This document shows positions 1 through 8,499 of a stretch of DNA of 64,000 nt, one piece after another (the first letter of the stretch is position 1; each line of letters starts with the position of its first letter). Location of the stretch: NCBI GenBank assembly GCA_044224605.1, contig JBGAKC010000024.1:12811-76810 (forward strand), read 5' to 3'. The notes under the pieces were generated by a model. That model worked only from the letters and a program-made list of their open reading frames with translations. It was not told the DNA's origin and made no database searches. Position numbers and translations under genes: made by a program. Source of the stretch: UBA7672 sp044224605 (GTDB lineage: Bacteria > Pseudomonadota > Alphaproteobacteria > Caulobacterales > Hyphomonadaceae).

Positions 1-24
1 CCAAAAAGGCTCGGCGCACGACAC

Positions 25-1350
25 TTACGCCGCTGTTGGGCGGGCTTTGCGCCTGAATAGCCAAGCCGCCAGTATCTCCGCCATGAGGATCACTAGCCAG
101 CCTATCGCAACAGTCGCCAGCGTACCGTTGAGGTTCTTGGCAACGGTCAAAAGGTCGACATTGCCCGTCTTCCAAAAAACCCAGTCAGCGGCGAGTTCGG
201 AAGCCAGCAACGAATTGCCGGTTTCAAGAACGACGATTCCGTCACCTGACGCAGGATCGAAACGCGCCGCCGTGTTGATGGCTGGAGCGTTGTTTCCGTC
301 GTGGCCCGCGATGTAGTCGCCGGCATTGTTTGGCGCGTATAGAATTACGCCAAGACCCCAAATCTCAACCCCAAACAGGAAGGCTTGCGGCCGGCGCATC
401 TCAACGAGCGTTTCGGAGCGCAGGATGCCGCGGCCGGGCGCGTCTCCGTTTGGCCCGGGCAGATGCGCCTGGATGAATCGAGTGAGATCAGCCGATGAGG
501 TGTACAGGGACGCGGCAGCCTTGGCCGTGAACTGAAAATGTGTGGCGGGCCCCCCGGTTGTATCGAAAAACTCGGCGACGTTGGCCTTGTCGTCTTCAGT
601 TAGCTCGAAGGTGGAACTTGACATGCCGAGGGGCTGCAGCACGGCGTGTTGCATGTACCTGGCGAAGGGTTCGCCTGATGCTTCCTCGATGATCAGCTGC
701 ATCAACGTGTAGCCGCCGCCCGAGTATCTCCAATCCTTACCCGGTTCCGCGCCTACGCGGACGGCGCCGGCGGCGCCGGGTGAAGCGTCTGCGGCGTGAG
801 TCAGCGACTGCTCCAGGGTCTGGATCTCGGCGCCCGGCGGAAACCCGGCGTAGCCAAGACCATCCGTGAGGCCGGCCGTGTGACTCAACAATCGCCGAAG
901 CGTGACCTGTTCATTGTCGAACTCGCTTGGCGGCAGCTTCCAGCGGGTCAGGTATCGAGAAACAGGGGCGTCGAGGTCAAGACGGCCCGCCTCGACCAGT
1001 GTCATCACGCCCCATGCCGTGATCCACTTGCTCAGCGAGGCTACCTGAAAGAGCGTGTTGCGATCGACGGGCCTCCCTTTTGATTGAAAGTGTTCACCGT
1101 AGACTTCACCCTGCCGGATCAGAGCGAATGCAGCGTTCCCATTGGAGTTCTTCTCGATTACCGCGACCGCTGCCTTCCAGAACGCGGGCAGGTCCCCGCG
1201 GGGCGCAAGGGTGGGCCGGCCCCATCCGCTGAGTGTCGCCACCAGGACCAGCCCCGCCCAGGCCGCCAAGGCCACAACCGTCGCTAGCGCGATCAATGCA
1301 AGTCGACGCAACTGTGTTGGCCTCAAGCCCCGTGGGAAGTGTCTCGGCAA
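25..1350 (-). CDS. Membrane-anchored serine hydrolase, beta-lactamase/PBP fold
   Basis: Serine hydrolase of the beta-lactamase/penicillin-binding-protein fold. From a TTG at 1350 it has 441 residues. The frame stays open to an ATG at 1470, but those 40 extra residues are Arg/Ser-rich and look non-coding, so the start is uncertain. A transmembrane helix at about 17-42 precedes the domain. The nucleophile motif SLSK is at about 105-108, a YSG stands at the YxN position near 209, and HDG near 350 takes the place of KTG. A second hydrophobic helix at about 415-436 and a basic tail end the protein, so both ends appear membrane-anchored. The family includes esterases, peptidases and cell-wall enzymes, so the substrate cannot be named. 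The first gene of the window has no visible partner downstream. Confidence 0.8.
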   Translation of the reverse strand: MPRHFPRGLRPTQLRRLALIALATVVALAAWAGLVLVATLSGWGRPTLAPRGDLPAFWKAAVAVIEKNSNGNAAFALIRQGEVYGEHFQSKGRPVDRNTLFQVASLSKWITAWGVMTLVEAGRLDLDAPVSRYLTRWKLPPSEFDNEQVTLRRLLSHTAGLTDGLGYAGFPPGAEIQTLEQSLTHAADASPGAAGAVRVGAEPGKDWRYSGGGYTLMQLIIEEASGEPFARYMQHAVLQPLGMSSSTFELTEDDKANVAEFFDTTGGPATHFQFTAKAAASLYTSSADLTRFIQAHLPGPNGDAPGRGILRSETLVEMRRPQAFLFGVEIWGLGVILYAPNNAGDYIAGHDGNNAPAINTAARFDPASGDGIVVLETGNSLLASELAADWVFWKTGNVDLLTVAKNLNGTLATVAIGWLVILMAEILAAWLFRRKARPTAA

Positions 1351-1439
1351 GAGTCTGACTTCGCATTCCGAAGTCAATGACCGTTTGCGGCGAGTTCCAG
1401 CCTCGCGGGAAACGCTCGTAGGCTGTCTTGAAGCTGGCG

Positions 1440-1652
1440 TTATGGTGTGTTGCGCCGCGCAGCTGCGCATTCGCGTTCAAGGCTCATCCGAAGGTATTCG
1501 CTGTTGAGTGCCCCCGGTGCTTCGGGGAAACCTTCTGCAACAAGCGCGTTCTGAATGGCCTGCCAACTTTCGTACTGGCCGGAGCGTGCCAGTTCACCCG
1601 CGCGCTGCACAGCCTTTGTCCGACGATGTCTATCGCGATCTGCTTCTTTCAC
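1440..1652 (-). CDS. Small conserved-type hypothetical protein, 70 aa
   Basis: A 70-residue basic, probably helical protein read from a GTG at 1652. The part from about residue 10 (AVQRAGELARSG) to the end has the look of a small soluble protein found in proteobacteria: an amphipathic helix, a SWQAI segment, EGFPEA, then a final helix ending in ERECAAARR. I recognise this pattern only loosely and assign no function. The open frame continues upstream to 1769, but that stretch is Pro/Arg-rich and unlikely to be translated. No strong Shine-Dalgarno is visible at the GTG. It lies between the serine hydrolase and the MAPEG gene on the same strand. Confidence 0.5.
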   Translation of the reverse strand: MKEADRDRHRRTKAVQRAGELARSGQYESWQAIQNALVAEGFPEAPGALNSEYLRMSLERECAAARRNTP

Positions 1653-1783
1653 GTGATGACGACTACCAATGGTCAGGGGCAATGACCAGTATCGGCGAGA
1701 TTGCGACGTCGGTAAGGGAAGGCCCGGAGGGGCGTCGCTGGCCCGTTCCGGACGCGCTGCAGTCGGCACGGAGTCCCGTCATC

Positions 1784-2209
1784 CTAAGGCGTAAGCGCAT
1801 GCTGCGTGATCAGAACCCCCATCCAGGCGAAAGCGACGAACTGGATCGAGAAGAACGTGAAGCGTATGGCGATCGCTGTATTTGAAACGGAAATGAGGTG
1901 CGTAGTCGTCTGCAAAACGCGCGCGGCGACAACCGTCATCGACAGGAGGTCCAGAACTGGCGAATTGGCGCCAGATGCCTCGGCAGCAAGAACGATCACA
2001 GCGAACACAGGCAGGTTCTCGATGCAGTTGGCATGAGCGCGCGTCGCCCGTCGGTAGAGCGGCGGGCCGTGCACCTGGTCGCCGGGGAAGTCTTTCAGCT
2101 CCGCCTTGCCGACAAGGATCAGCGACCAGCGATGCACGCCGACACCGAGGAGCAAGATCGCCATCGTCCATGCCGCAAAGCACAGTGCGGCCCACGCCGG
2201 AACACTCAT
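1784..2209 (-). CDS. MAPEG family membrane protein
   Basis: A 141-residue integral membrane protein of the MAPEG superfamily (membrane-associated proteins in eicosanoid and glutathione metabolism). Four hydrophobic segments are visible, starting with WAALCFAAWTMAILLLGVGV. The family hallmark is the loop after helix 1 with a basic/aromatic cluster (GPPLYRRATRAHANCIENLP), where Arg, Asn and Glu line the glutathione site in characterised members. The start at 2209 is chosen because GGAGAG precedes it; an earlier in-frame ATG at 2242 lacks a ribosome site. Bacterial members are mostly uncharacterised, so the substrate is unknown. Confidence 0.85.
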   Translation of the reverse strand: MSVPAWAALCFAAWTMAILLLGVGVHRWSLILVGKAELKDFPGDQVHGPPLYRRATRAHANCIENLPVFAVIVLAAEASGANSPVLDLLSMTVVAARVLQTTTHLISVSNTAIAIRFTFFSIQFVAFAWMGVLITQHALTP

Positions 2210-2272
2210 TTTTTCTCTCCCTGTTTCGCGGGTGGGCCGCACCGCCGCTGAACGGACGTGTTGTCGATACGT

Positions 2273-3184
2273 TCAGGAGAAGGTCGGTATGTCCTGTTCG
2301 AGCCGGCGCCGCCGGTCCATGTTGAGAGCGCCCAGCGTGTCCAGGAATTTCGGATGCGACATCCCGGAACCGATGTAGGTCCAGCGATTGGCCTGGTGCT
2401 GCACGTTCATGAACACCCGGCGATCCTCTTCGTGCAGCTTCCTGCCCATGGCGACCTCGAGCGCCGAAAGATCGAACAAGGTCTGCTGCTTTAGACCTTC
2501 ATCGAGGAACATCCCCAGCGAAGCGTATCCGGCGATGCCGGCTTCAATGTCGGCTGGCGACATGTCCTTTGCGATCGCCTCGACCATCAGCGTGTCGAGC
2601 TGGGCGTGCTGATGCTCTTCCATCCAGTGATGCAGCAGCAGGTTCTTGAACTGCGGATCGATGGTCACGTCTTCCTGCACGCTGTCGAGAAAATGGCGCT
2701 GGGTCATCCATTCAATGTGGAGGACAAGCAGGGCGACCGAGAGGGCAGGATGCGAAAGGACGTGCTTGGCGATCGCCTCGGGCGGCCCGATCACTTCGCA
2801 GGCTGTCCCGAACCCCGCCACGAATTCTTCGCGGAAGCGGCGGAAGAGCTGGATGTGCTTGGCTTCTTCGCTGGCGAATTCGAGAAAGGCCCGTGCACGA
2901 TAATCTTCACCGGTGATAACTGGCCGAGCCTGATCGAGCACGAAGGGCAGGATGAATTCCTCGACCAGGCCGAAGATGGCAAGATAAGCGTGGCCGCGTA
3001 TCTGGTTGAGCGCGCGCTTTTCATCGGAACTCAAAAAACCCAGCGGCGCAGTGCGCGCGAGGCTCTCCGGCAGGAAGGGCTTTGAGAAGTCCAGCGTCTT
3101 GTCGCCGCCGATCAGGTCTTCCACCCGCCAGTTGATCCGCTCGGCTCGGCCGAGGATGTCCTTGAAGGAATAGTGGTGCGTCAT
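2273..3184 (-). CDS. Ferritin-like diiron protein (AurF/oxygenase-like)
   Basis: A 303-residue, mostly helical protein with the ligand pattern of a ferritin-like diiron carboxylate enzyme. Glu75/76 lies in a first helix (LVEEF), E107xxH110 in a second (SEEAKHIQ), Glu158 in a third (HIEWM) and E190xxH193 in a fourth (EEHQHAQ). Two ExxH motifs separated by about 80 residues fit diiron N-oxygenase/hydroxylase-like proteins better than iron-storage ferritins. GGAGA precedes the ATG at 3184. It is divergent from an AraC-family regulator 111 bp away, which may control it. The substrate is unknown. Confidence 0.7.
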   Translation of the reverse strand: MTHHYSFKDILGRAERINWRVEDLIGGDKTLDFSKPFLPESLARTAPLGFLSSDEKRALNQIRGHAYLAIFGLVEEFILPFVLDQARPVITGEDYRARAFLEFASEEAKHIQLFRRFREEFVAGFGTACEVIGPPEAIAKHVLSHPALSVALLVLHIEWMTQRHFLDSVQEDVTIDPQFKNLLLHHWMEEHQHAQLDTLMVEAIAKDMSPADIEAGIAGYASLGMFLDEGLKQQTLFDLSALEVAMGRKLHEEDRRVFMNVQHQANRWTYIGSGMSHPKFLDTLGALNMDRRRRLEQDIPTFS

Positions 3185-3295
3185 GGGGGGCGTCTCCTTT
3201 TCTATGGAGATGACCTAGGCCCGCTGCGTCTCCGGCAGAATGACTGCTCCGCCGGTTCACTTGACCGATGCGCCTGTTTTGCCCGGAATAGGCTA

Positions 3296-4255
3296 ATGGA
3301 CGCGTTGTCGGATGTCCTTCGCCTCGTCGGCATGACCGGCGGCGTCTTTATGGACGCCGACTTCACCGCGCCATGGTCCGTCGCCGGCAAGGTCGCGCCG
3401 GAAATCTGCCGCCCCTTCATGGCGCCGCCAGAATACGTCGTGGCGTTCCATTATGTCGTGGAGGGCGACTTCTGGCTGACATTCGAAGATGGCGAATCCA
3501 GGCAGATGCATGCTGGCGAACTGGTAATGTTGCCGCGCAACGATCTGCATTTCTTCGGCAGTGCATCGGGCCTTGCTGCTGTTAGCGTGGGAGAGCTGAT
3601 CCAGAAGAACGAGGCTCCAAAGGTCGTCAGAATCGTTCATGGCGGGGGTGGGGCGCGTACGCGCATGGTGTGCGGCTTTCTCGGAGGCAATGGCCAGCTC
3701 CATCCCTTGATCGCCAACCTCCCGCGCGTCATGACATTCGCGCTCGTGGACTTACCAAGCGGCGATTGGATGAAGCTCACTTTTGTCCACGCCGCGCAGA
3801 CCCTGCTGGACGGCGATGCCGGCGCCGGGACGACGGTCGCCAGGATCGCCGAGCTCCTCTTCGTTGAAGCTGTTCGCCGCTACCTGGTTGCACTTCCTCC
3901 GGAAGAAACCGGCTGGCTTGCCGGGTTGCGCGATCCCGCAGTCGGGCGCTCGCTCTCCCTCATGCACGCCCGGCCCGCCGAAGGCTGGACCACTGAGGCG
4001 CTGGCGCACGAAGTGAATCTTTCGCGCTCCGCTTTCGCCGAACGCTTCTCTTCGCTCATCGGCGAACCGCCGATGACCTACCTGTTCAACTGGCGCATGA
4101 AGCTGGCGACGCAGTATTTGCGGGAGACCGGGCGAACTATCGCCCAGATTGCGTTCGACGTCGGCTATCAGTCTGAGGCAGCCTTCACCCGCGCCTTCCA
4201 CCGCCAGTTCGGTGTGCCGCCAGCGACTTGGCGAAAGGAAGGTGCAGGCCGGTGA
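3296..4255 (+). CDS. AraC family transcriptional regulator, cupin N-terminal domain
   Basis: A 319-residue DNA-binding regulator. The N-terminal half (about 1-190) is a cupin-type sensor domain with the run MHAGELVMLPRND, typical of the cupin_6 AraC group. The C-terminal ~100 residues contain two helix-turn-helix units: the first around WTTEALAHEVNLSRSAFAERF, the second around TIAQIAFDVGYQSEAAFTRAF, ending in the family's FGVPPATWRK. The ATG at 3296 is preferred because the 41 codons before it lie in the shared intergenic region and encode nothing family-like. Divergent orientation suggests it controls the diiron gene and possibly itself. Confidence 0.88.
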   Translation: MDALSDVLRLVGMTGGVFMDADFTAPWSVAGKVAPEICRPFMAPPEYVVAFHYVVEGDFWLTFEDGESRQMHAGELVMLPRNDLHFFGSASGLAAVSVGELIQKNEAPKVVRIVHGGGGARTRMVCGFLGGNGQLHPLIANLPRVMTFALVDLPSGDWMKLTFVHAAQTLLDGDAGAGTTVARIAELLFVEAVRRYLVALPPEETGWLAGLRDPAVGRSLSLMHARPAEGWTTEALAHEVNLSRSAFAERFSSLIGEPPMTYLFNWRMKLATQYLRETGRTIAQIAFDVGYQSEAAFTRAFHRQFGVPPATWRKEGAGR

Positions 4256-4496
4256 TCGACGATGCCCGCTTCCGGCGACATCCCGCCGTTGTCTCGGTTG
4301 GCCCTGAGGTGCGGGAGTTGACCCAAAATGGACATCCGCGACCACACAGCGCGATTGGGAACACCCCCGGCTTCGCTGCACCACGCCACCCGCACCACCA
4401 GACAGCCGGGCGCCGAACGGGTCGAAAACTCTGCGCCCGGCTAGTCCGAAGTTGGGTAGCCCCTCAGTGAAAGCCGCGACGGCGGTTTCCAGCCAT

Positions 4497-5180
4497 TTAG
4501 AGTTGCCCGCCCGGCCGGATCCAATTGTAGAGGAAATCGGGCACCGCGTCCGAAGCACTGCGGTCAAGCTGGTCCATCGCCCGGTACAGGATCGTCCGCC
4601 CGGTATTGGTGTCCGCCCCCGCGGAATTCGAATAGCCGTATAGCTTGCCGATCATATCGCGGAGCGGCTTGTAGCCGTTGCCCAGATTGCTCGCTTCCCA
4701 TTGCTCGGCGAGCTTGCCCTGCACGAAAGCGACCACCCGCGCTTCTTGCTCGGGGTTCTTCTTGAACTCGATGATCATGTCTTTCCAACCGCTAGCGCCC
4801 TGGGTCCAGGCCGGATCGAGATCGAGCTGCGGGTTGAGCACGCCCTGAAGCACCTTCTTGGCGTTGCCTACAACAGGGAAGGTCGTCGTCCGGCGGGCGG
4901 TATCGCCGACCGGCGTGACGGTGATGTTGCGGAACTGGCTCTGGGTCATTTCCTCGAGCAGGTCCCTTTCCGAAGCATCCACGACATTGTCGGCCATGAT
5001 GGCGGTGGCGAGCTCCTGCGCATCGCGCTGGGTCAGGCTACCGGGATTGCGTTGCTTGATAGTCGAGAGCGCGGCGAAGGTCGCCTCGTTCAGTTCCGTC
5101 ACCTTGCCGTCGGTTGCCGCGTGAGCAGGCGCCGCCAACAGGACGGCGACAACCAGGCAGGGAACTTGGGCAAGGCGCAT
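4497..5180 (-). CDS. Exported hypothetical protein
   Basis: A 227-residue protein with a clear Sec signal peptide (MRLAQVPCLVVAVLLAAPAHA, cleavage predicted after AHA). I do not recognise the mature domain. It contains a segment like the TerB/calcium-sensing type of helix pair (AIMADNVVDASERDLLEEM) and is otherwise mixed alpha/beta and acidic. The start at 5180 is chosen over ATGs at 5192 and 5204 because GGAG lies 8 nt upstream and it puts the signal peptide exactly at the N terminus. No operon partner is close by. It is probably periplasmic. Confidence 0.7.
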   Translation of the reverse strand: MRLAQVPCLVVAVLLAAPAHAATDGKVTELNEATFAALSTIKQRNPGSLTQRDAQELATAIMADNVVDASERDLLEEMTQSQFRNITVTPVGDTARRTTTFPVVGNAKKVLQGVLNPQLDLDPAWTQGASGWKDMIIEFKKNPEQEARVVAFVQGKLAEQWEASNLGNGYKPLRDMIGKLYGYSNSAGADTNTGRTILYRAMDQLDRSASDAVPDFLYNWIRPGGQL

Positions 5181-5565
5181 CGATGGCTCCATGAGTGGAC
5201 GCAAGGGCAGTGTCAGGTTAGCGCGTCAATTCTAAGATCACCCCAAAAAGTTGGGGAGCAAAAGTGGATTGCCGGCTTGAAAAGGCGGCGCTTTCTCATG
5301 CGTGTGCGGCAGTGAATCTTCATCACAAAGCCAATTCTGACTCTGACCTGACAGGAGCTTCGTGGGGCCTTGTTATCCGACAAGAATGGCAGCTTCCGGC
5401 GATCGCCCGCCAGGTTCGTTACGGCAGGATGACTGTTAGCTCCTGGGCGACCCAGCCGTGTCGCGAGGTTCGGGGTTAGGGCGAACTCGGGGGCCCTCAA
5501 CCGAAAGTTGCTCTCATGCGATTTCCAGTCCCGGTCGCATCCCGCCAGAGGGCCTCGAGGCGGTC
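5181..5565. other. Non-coding stretch, nothing recognised
   Basis: This 385-bp gap between two exported-protein genes contains only short frames without family resemblance. I see no RNA gene, repeat or clear terminator. Confidence 0.4.
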
Positions 5566-5994
5566 TCAGTCCCACTTGTACATTCCGACGGCGTAGGCAC
5601 ACGGCTGGGCGCTGCACTTCGTCATCCCCACGAGCACAATGAGTTTGTGAGAAGTCCCGTCACCAAGGGAATCTAGAATGAATATCGGCGGCTCGTCTGG
5701 GGCGCCACCTTCATCGATGAGGTTGTCATACTCATCGATCAACGCGAGTTTCAAACCATCGCAGCCGGACGGACAGCCTACATAGAACCGGTAATCCTGA
5801 TCCGGATCCACAGTGAACTCTACACGGTCTTTGTAGCCGGTGCGTAGGGCCCCCGTGTGGATGGAGCCGAGCAGCTCTTCGTCCGCGCCAAAATCCGCCA
5901 CAACGGTGCGGGCTGCGTCAGCGGTGTTGGGCTGCTGTGCGAGCGCCGCGCCCGTGGCGCCAAGGACAAAGAAGAACGGGAGAACGACTTTCAT
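5566..5994 (-). CDS. Small exported protein, PPC-domain-like
   Basis: A 142-residue secreted protein. The signal peptide is MKVVLPFFFVLGATGAALAQ with cleavage near ALA-QQ. The mature part reads like a small beta-sandwich of the bacterial pre-peptidase C-terminal type: a KDRVEFTVDPDQDYRFYV strand pair and an acidic loop. Four cysteines in two close pairs (CPSGC and CSAQPC) probably form disulfides in the periplasm. The long frame upstream of 5994 is discarded because the signal peptide starts at this ATG. It may be a protein-interaction module; no catalytic motif is visible. Confidence 0.68.
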   Translation of the reverse strand: MKVVLPFFFVLGATGAALAQQPNTADAARTVVADFGADEELLGSIHTGALRTGYKDRVEFTVDPDQDYRFYVGCPSGCDGLKLALIDEYDNLIDEGGAPDEPPIFILDSLGDGTSHKLIVLVGMTKCSAQPCAYAVGMYKWD

Positions 5995-6400
5995 GGAGCG
6001 CTTCTCCACCAACACGAGTAGTCCGGCCGCGACGGGTGGCCAATACCAACTCCCCGCTGAGTCCAGCCGGCCAGCCTCGCTGTCTGCAATATCCCAACCA
6101 AAGCTACAGGAACTGGAGTGACAGGTCGATTCCGTTGAGGCTGACGGCCGAAGGTTACGAACGTCGCATTTCGGCAAACAGCAGACGTGAGTGCAGGAGA
6201 TCTCTAGGGACTCCTCTTAATCCCATTCTAACGTTCCTCGTCGTCAGGCGAGAACCACAGGTCTTGTTCACCGCGTTGGGCTGAGTTCTTGTGTAACAAC
6301 GACGTGATGCTCTGCTTCCTTTGATCCTTGTCAACCGTCCCACACCGATCACACGCGAAATGCGAATGTTCGAATGCATAACGACGAAAAGGAATGGGTC
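5995..6400. other. Non-coding stretch between divergent genes
   Basis: About 400 bp separate the divergent exported-protein gene and the DsrE-like gene. It must contain both promoters, but I see no convincing -35/-10 pair, repeat or RNA gene. Confidence 0.4.
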
Positions 6401-6886
6401 ATGTCGGTTGTTCAGCGTTTCTCGGCAGCCATGCTGTCTGCTGCTCTCGCTGTTGCTCCGCTGATGGCGGGCAGCGCAATGCTTGCCGCACAACCAGCGT
6501 TTGCTCAGACACCTCCGGCCGCCCAGAGCCAGCAGGTCGTCGTTCATCTCGGCAGCTTCACCAACGACCTCCATTCTGCCTTTATGGCGTTCTCTCTGGC
6601 CACCAATCTGCAAAAGGCTGGCGCGAAGGTTACGGTATTCCTTGATCGCGAAGGTGTCAGGCTGGCGGATGCTCGCGAGCGCGGCGATCTCACCTGGGGC
6701 GACAGCGGCGGCACAGCTGCTGCAATGGCCGATTTCGTCAAGGCGGGCGGCAAGATTCTCGTGTGCCCGCACTGCGCGCACCTGGCCGGCATAGAGAAAG
6801 CGAATGTGCGCCCTGGTTCGAGCCTCGCCACCCAGGACGAAGTAACGAAGCTCTTCCTTGCCGCAACCAAAGTGATCGACTTCTGA
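6401..6886 (+). CDS. Periplasmic DsrE/DsrF-like protein
   Basis: A 161-residue protein with a long signal peptide (hydrophobic core LSAALAVAPLMAG, cleavage near AFA-QT) and a DsrE-type alpha/beta domain. The domain begins VVVHLGSFTNDLHSAFMAF and has the family's VFLDREGVRLA strand-loop. A CPHC pair lies near the end (ILVCPHCAHLAGI); a conserved cysteine in this region is the usual sulfur-carrying or redox site. The ATG at 6401 has AAAAGGA upstream. Exported single-domain DsrE proteins are common near sulfur metabolism, but nothing here fixes a pathway. Confidence 0.8.
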   Translation: MSVVQRFSAAMLSAALAVAPLMAGSAMLAAQPAFAQTPPAAQSQQVVVHLGSFTNDLHSAFMAFSLATNLQKAGAKVTVFLDREGVRLADARERGDLTWGDSGGTAAAMADFVKAGGKILVCPHCAHLAGIEKANVRPGSSLATQDEVTKLFLAATKVIDF

Positions 6887-6890
6887 AGGG

Positions 6891-6926
6891 ATGCGAGGTC
6901 GCCGCACAGAGGATCCGACCTCGCAT
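6891..6926 (+). terminator. Stem-loop after the DsrE-like gene
   Basis: Perfect 11-bp inverted repeat, ATGCGAGGTCG (6891-6901) with CGACCTCGCAT (6916-6926), starting 4 bp after the stop codon. There is no T-run, so it may be a weak or Rho-assisted terminator or an mRNA-stabilising hairpin. Confidence 0.55.
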
Positions 6927-7325
6927 ATCCGAACTACAGAATGGCGCGTTTCGGCGACTTCCTGTCCTAGGCTCTACTGATCACTAACGGCTGCATTGGA
7001 CCGATCCTGTCGCTCGGGACTGCGCATATTTTTCGGCGGACATAACCATACCCCCCTGCCAGGCTTGGGGAGGCAAGCGCACAGTCGCATCGGCACAGGG
7101 ATGTTGCCTCCATCAGTGCGCAGCACTGGCGGGGTCGACGCGCAGTGTCGACAATTGTGCGCCCTTGCGGGCATGACCGAGGGGGTGAGACGCGGTCCGC
7201 GCAAGCGGATGAATTGGTCCAGTGGACCAGGTCAAGCAACGAACGTCGGAGCGCAAGCGACGGCCGGAAGCTCCAAACTCCGTCCTCAAATCGGCGCGCC
7301 CTAAGCGCGCTCAAATCCCAAAATC
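6927..7325. other. Gene-free stretch with an isolated operator-like site
   Basis: About 400 bp with no credible gene. The only structured element is the palindrome at 7215-7229, listed separately. It may be the relic of a lost transcription unit. Confidence 0.4.
7215..7229. promoter_or_regulatory. GntR/FadR-type operator palindrome, orphan
   Basis: TGGTCCA, a single G, then TGGACCA form a perfect palindrome preceded by AT. The TGGT...ACCA layout is what the FadR/FCD group of GntR regulators binds (TGGTNNNACCA-type consensus). No GntR gene and no start codon pointing away from it lie in the surrounding gap. Confidence 0.4.
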
Positions 7326-7346
7326 AGAAAACCCGCCACCGGCGGG
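7326..7346 (-). terminator. Intrinsic terminator of ttcA
   Basis: On the minus strand, CCCGCC and GGCGGG (7332-7346) form a 6-bp stem with a 3-nt loop, followed by TTTTCTGATTTTG. It starts 15 bp after the ttcA stop codon. Confidence 0.7.
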
Positions 7347-7361
7347 ATCGCGCCCGCGCGC

Positions 7362-8255
7362 CTAGAGCCCGTCATCCTTCGTTCCTGGCTTGCCCAGGTC
7401 GAGTCCCGCGAAATCGAACAGCTCACTGTCGACCAGATGCGACGGCCGGACATGGGAGAGGGCGCGCGCCATCACCTGGCGCTTGCCGGGATTCCGTTTC
7501 TCCCACTCGTCGAGCATCGACTTGATCTGCATGCGCTGCAGCCCTTCCTGCGATCCGCAGAGATTGCAGGGGATGATCGGGAACTGCATGTGCGCCGCGA
7601 ACTTGCGGATGTCTTCTTCTGCGCAGCCGATGAGCGGGCGAAGGACGAAGAGATCGCCGACATCGTTGACCAGTTTGGGCGGCATCGCAGCGAGACGTCC
7701 GCCATGGAGGAAGTTGAGCATGAACGTCTCGAGCGAGTCGTCGCGATGATGGCCAAGCACGACCGCCTCGCATCCTTCCTCGCGGGCAACGCGATAGAGG
7801 ATGCCGCGCCGCAGCCGCGAGCACAGCGAGCAGTAAGTGTTCGACGCCGGCACTTTCTCGGTGACGATGGAGTAGGTGTCCTCCGTGATGATCCGGTAGG
7901 GCACGCCGACCTTCGCGAGATATTCCGGAAGGACGTGCTTCGGAAAACCCGGTTGCCCCTGGTCGAGATTGCAGGCGAGCAGGTCGACGGGCAGCGCGCC
8001 CTGCCACTGCAGGTCAAGCAGGATGGAGAGCAGGGTGTAACTGTCCTTCCCGCCCGACAGGCAGACCATCCATTTCGGGCGGCGGCCTTCCGGGATCATC
8101 CCAAAGGCGCGCACGGCTTCCTGCGTCTGGCGCGCCAGCCGCTTGCGCAGCTTGCGAAAGTTCACGCTGTCCGGCGCATCGGCAAACACGGGATGGAGCG
8201 GAGAAAATTCCGCGCCTTCCGATTCGCTGTTCTTCGTGCCGAGATCGTCCGCCAT
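7362..8255 (-). CDS. ttcA: tRNA 2-thiocytidine(32) synthetase TtcA
   Basis: A 297-residue ATP-dependent tRNA thiolase that installs 2-thiocytidine at position 32 of certain tRNAs in the cytoplasm. The PP-loop SGGKDS sits at 67-72 and binds ATP. Cysteine pairs are at C142/C145 (YCSLC) and C230/C233 (PCNLC); in TtcA, cysteines of this type hold the 4Fe-4S cluster that activates sulfur. The GHHRDDSLETFMLN helix is characteristic of the TtcA/TilS group. Length matches the family. It is monocistronic with its own terminator. Confidence 0.96.
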   Translation of the reverse strand: MADDLGTKNSESEGAEFSPLHPVFADAPDSVNFRKLRKRLARQTQEAVRAFGMIPEGRRPKWMVCLSGGKDSYTLLSILLDLQWQGALPVDLLACNLDQGQPGFPKHVLPEYLAKVGVPYRIITEDTYSIVTEKVPASNTYCSLCSRLRRGILYRVAREEGCEAVVLGHHRDDSLETFMLNFLHGGRLAAMPPKLVNDVGDLFVLRPLIGCAEEDIRKFAAHMQFPIIPCNLCGSQEGLQRMQIKSMLDEWEKRNPGKRQVMARALSHVRPSHLVDSELFDFAGLDLGKPGTKDDGL

Positions 8256-8499
8256 CGCCGCCTTCCATCCGTGCGGCTGACATAGCGCATTTCCGGCTTT
8301 CGCGAACCCGCCGCCTGTCGCCGCGATGCTTTTGAAGCCCTACGCGGGCGATTATTCCGCTATCGCGAAGGAATTTGAGCGCCGCCTGCCCCGGTAGCTC
8401 ACGGCGGCGTGTCCGGGCTGAGGTTACAGCGGCCTTCCAGCCGGTCTATGATGGTTTCCGAAAACCGCCGCGAAAGCCCGGCGGACCGGGAGGACGTTC

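Noticed and set aside
8326..8397. 23-codon frame encoding MLLKPYAGDYSAIAKEFERR and three more residues before the carboxylesterase gene
   Set aside because: It looks like the tail of a real protein but has no ribosome site and a stop shortly upstream; too little to call a gene or a remnant of a named family.
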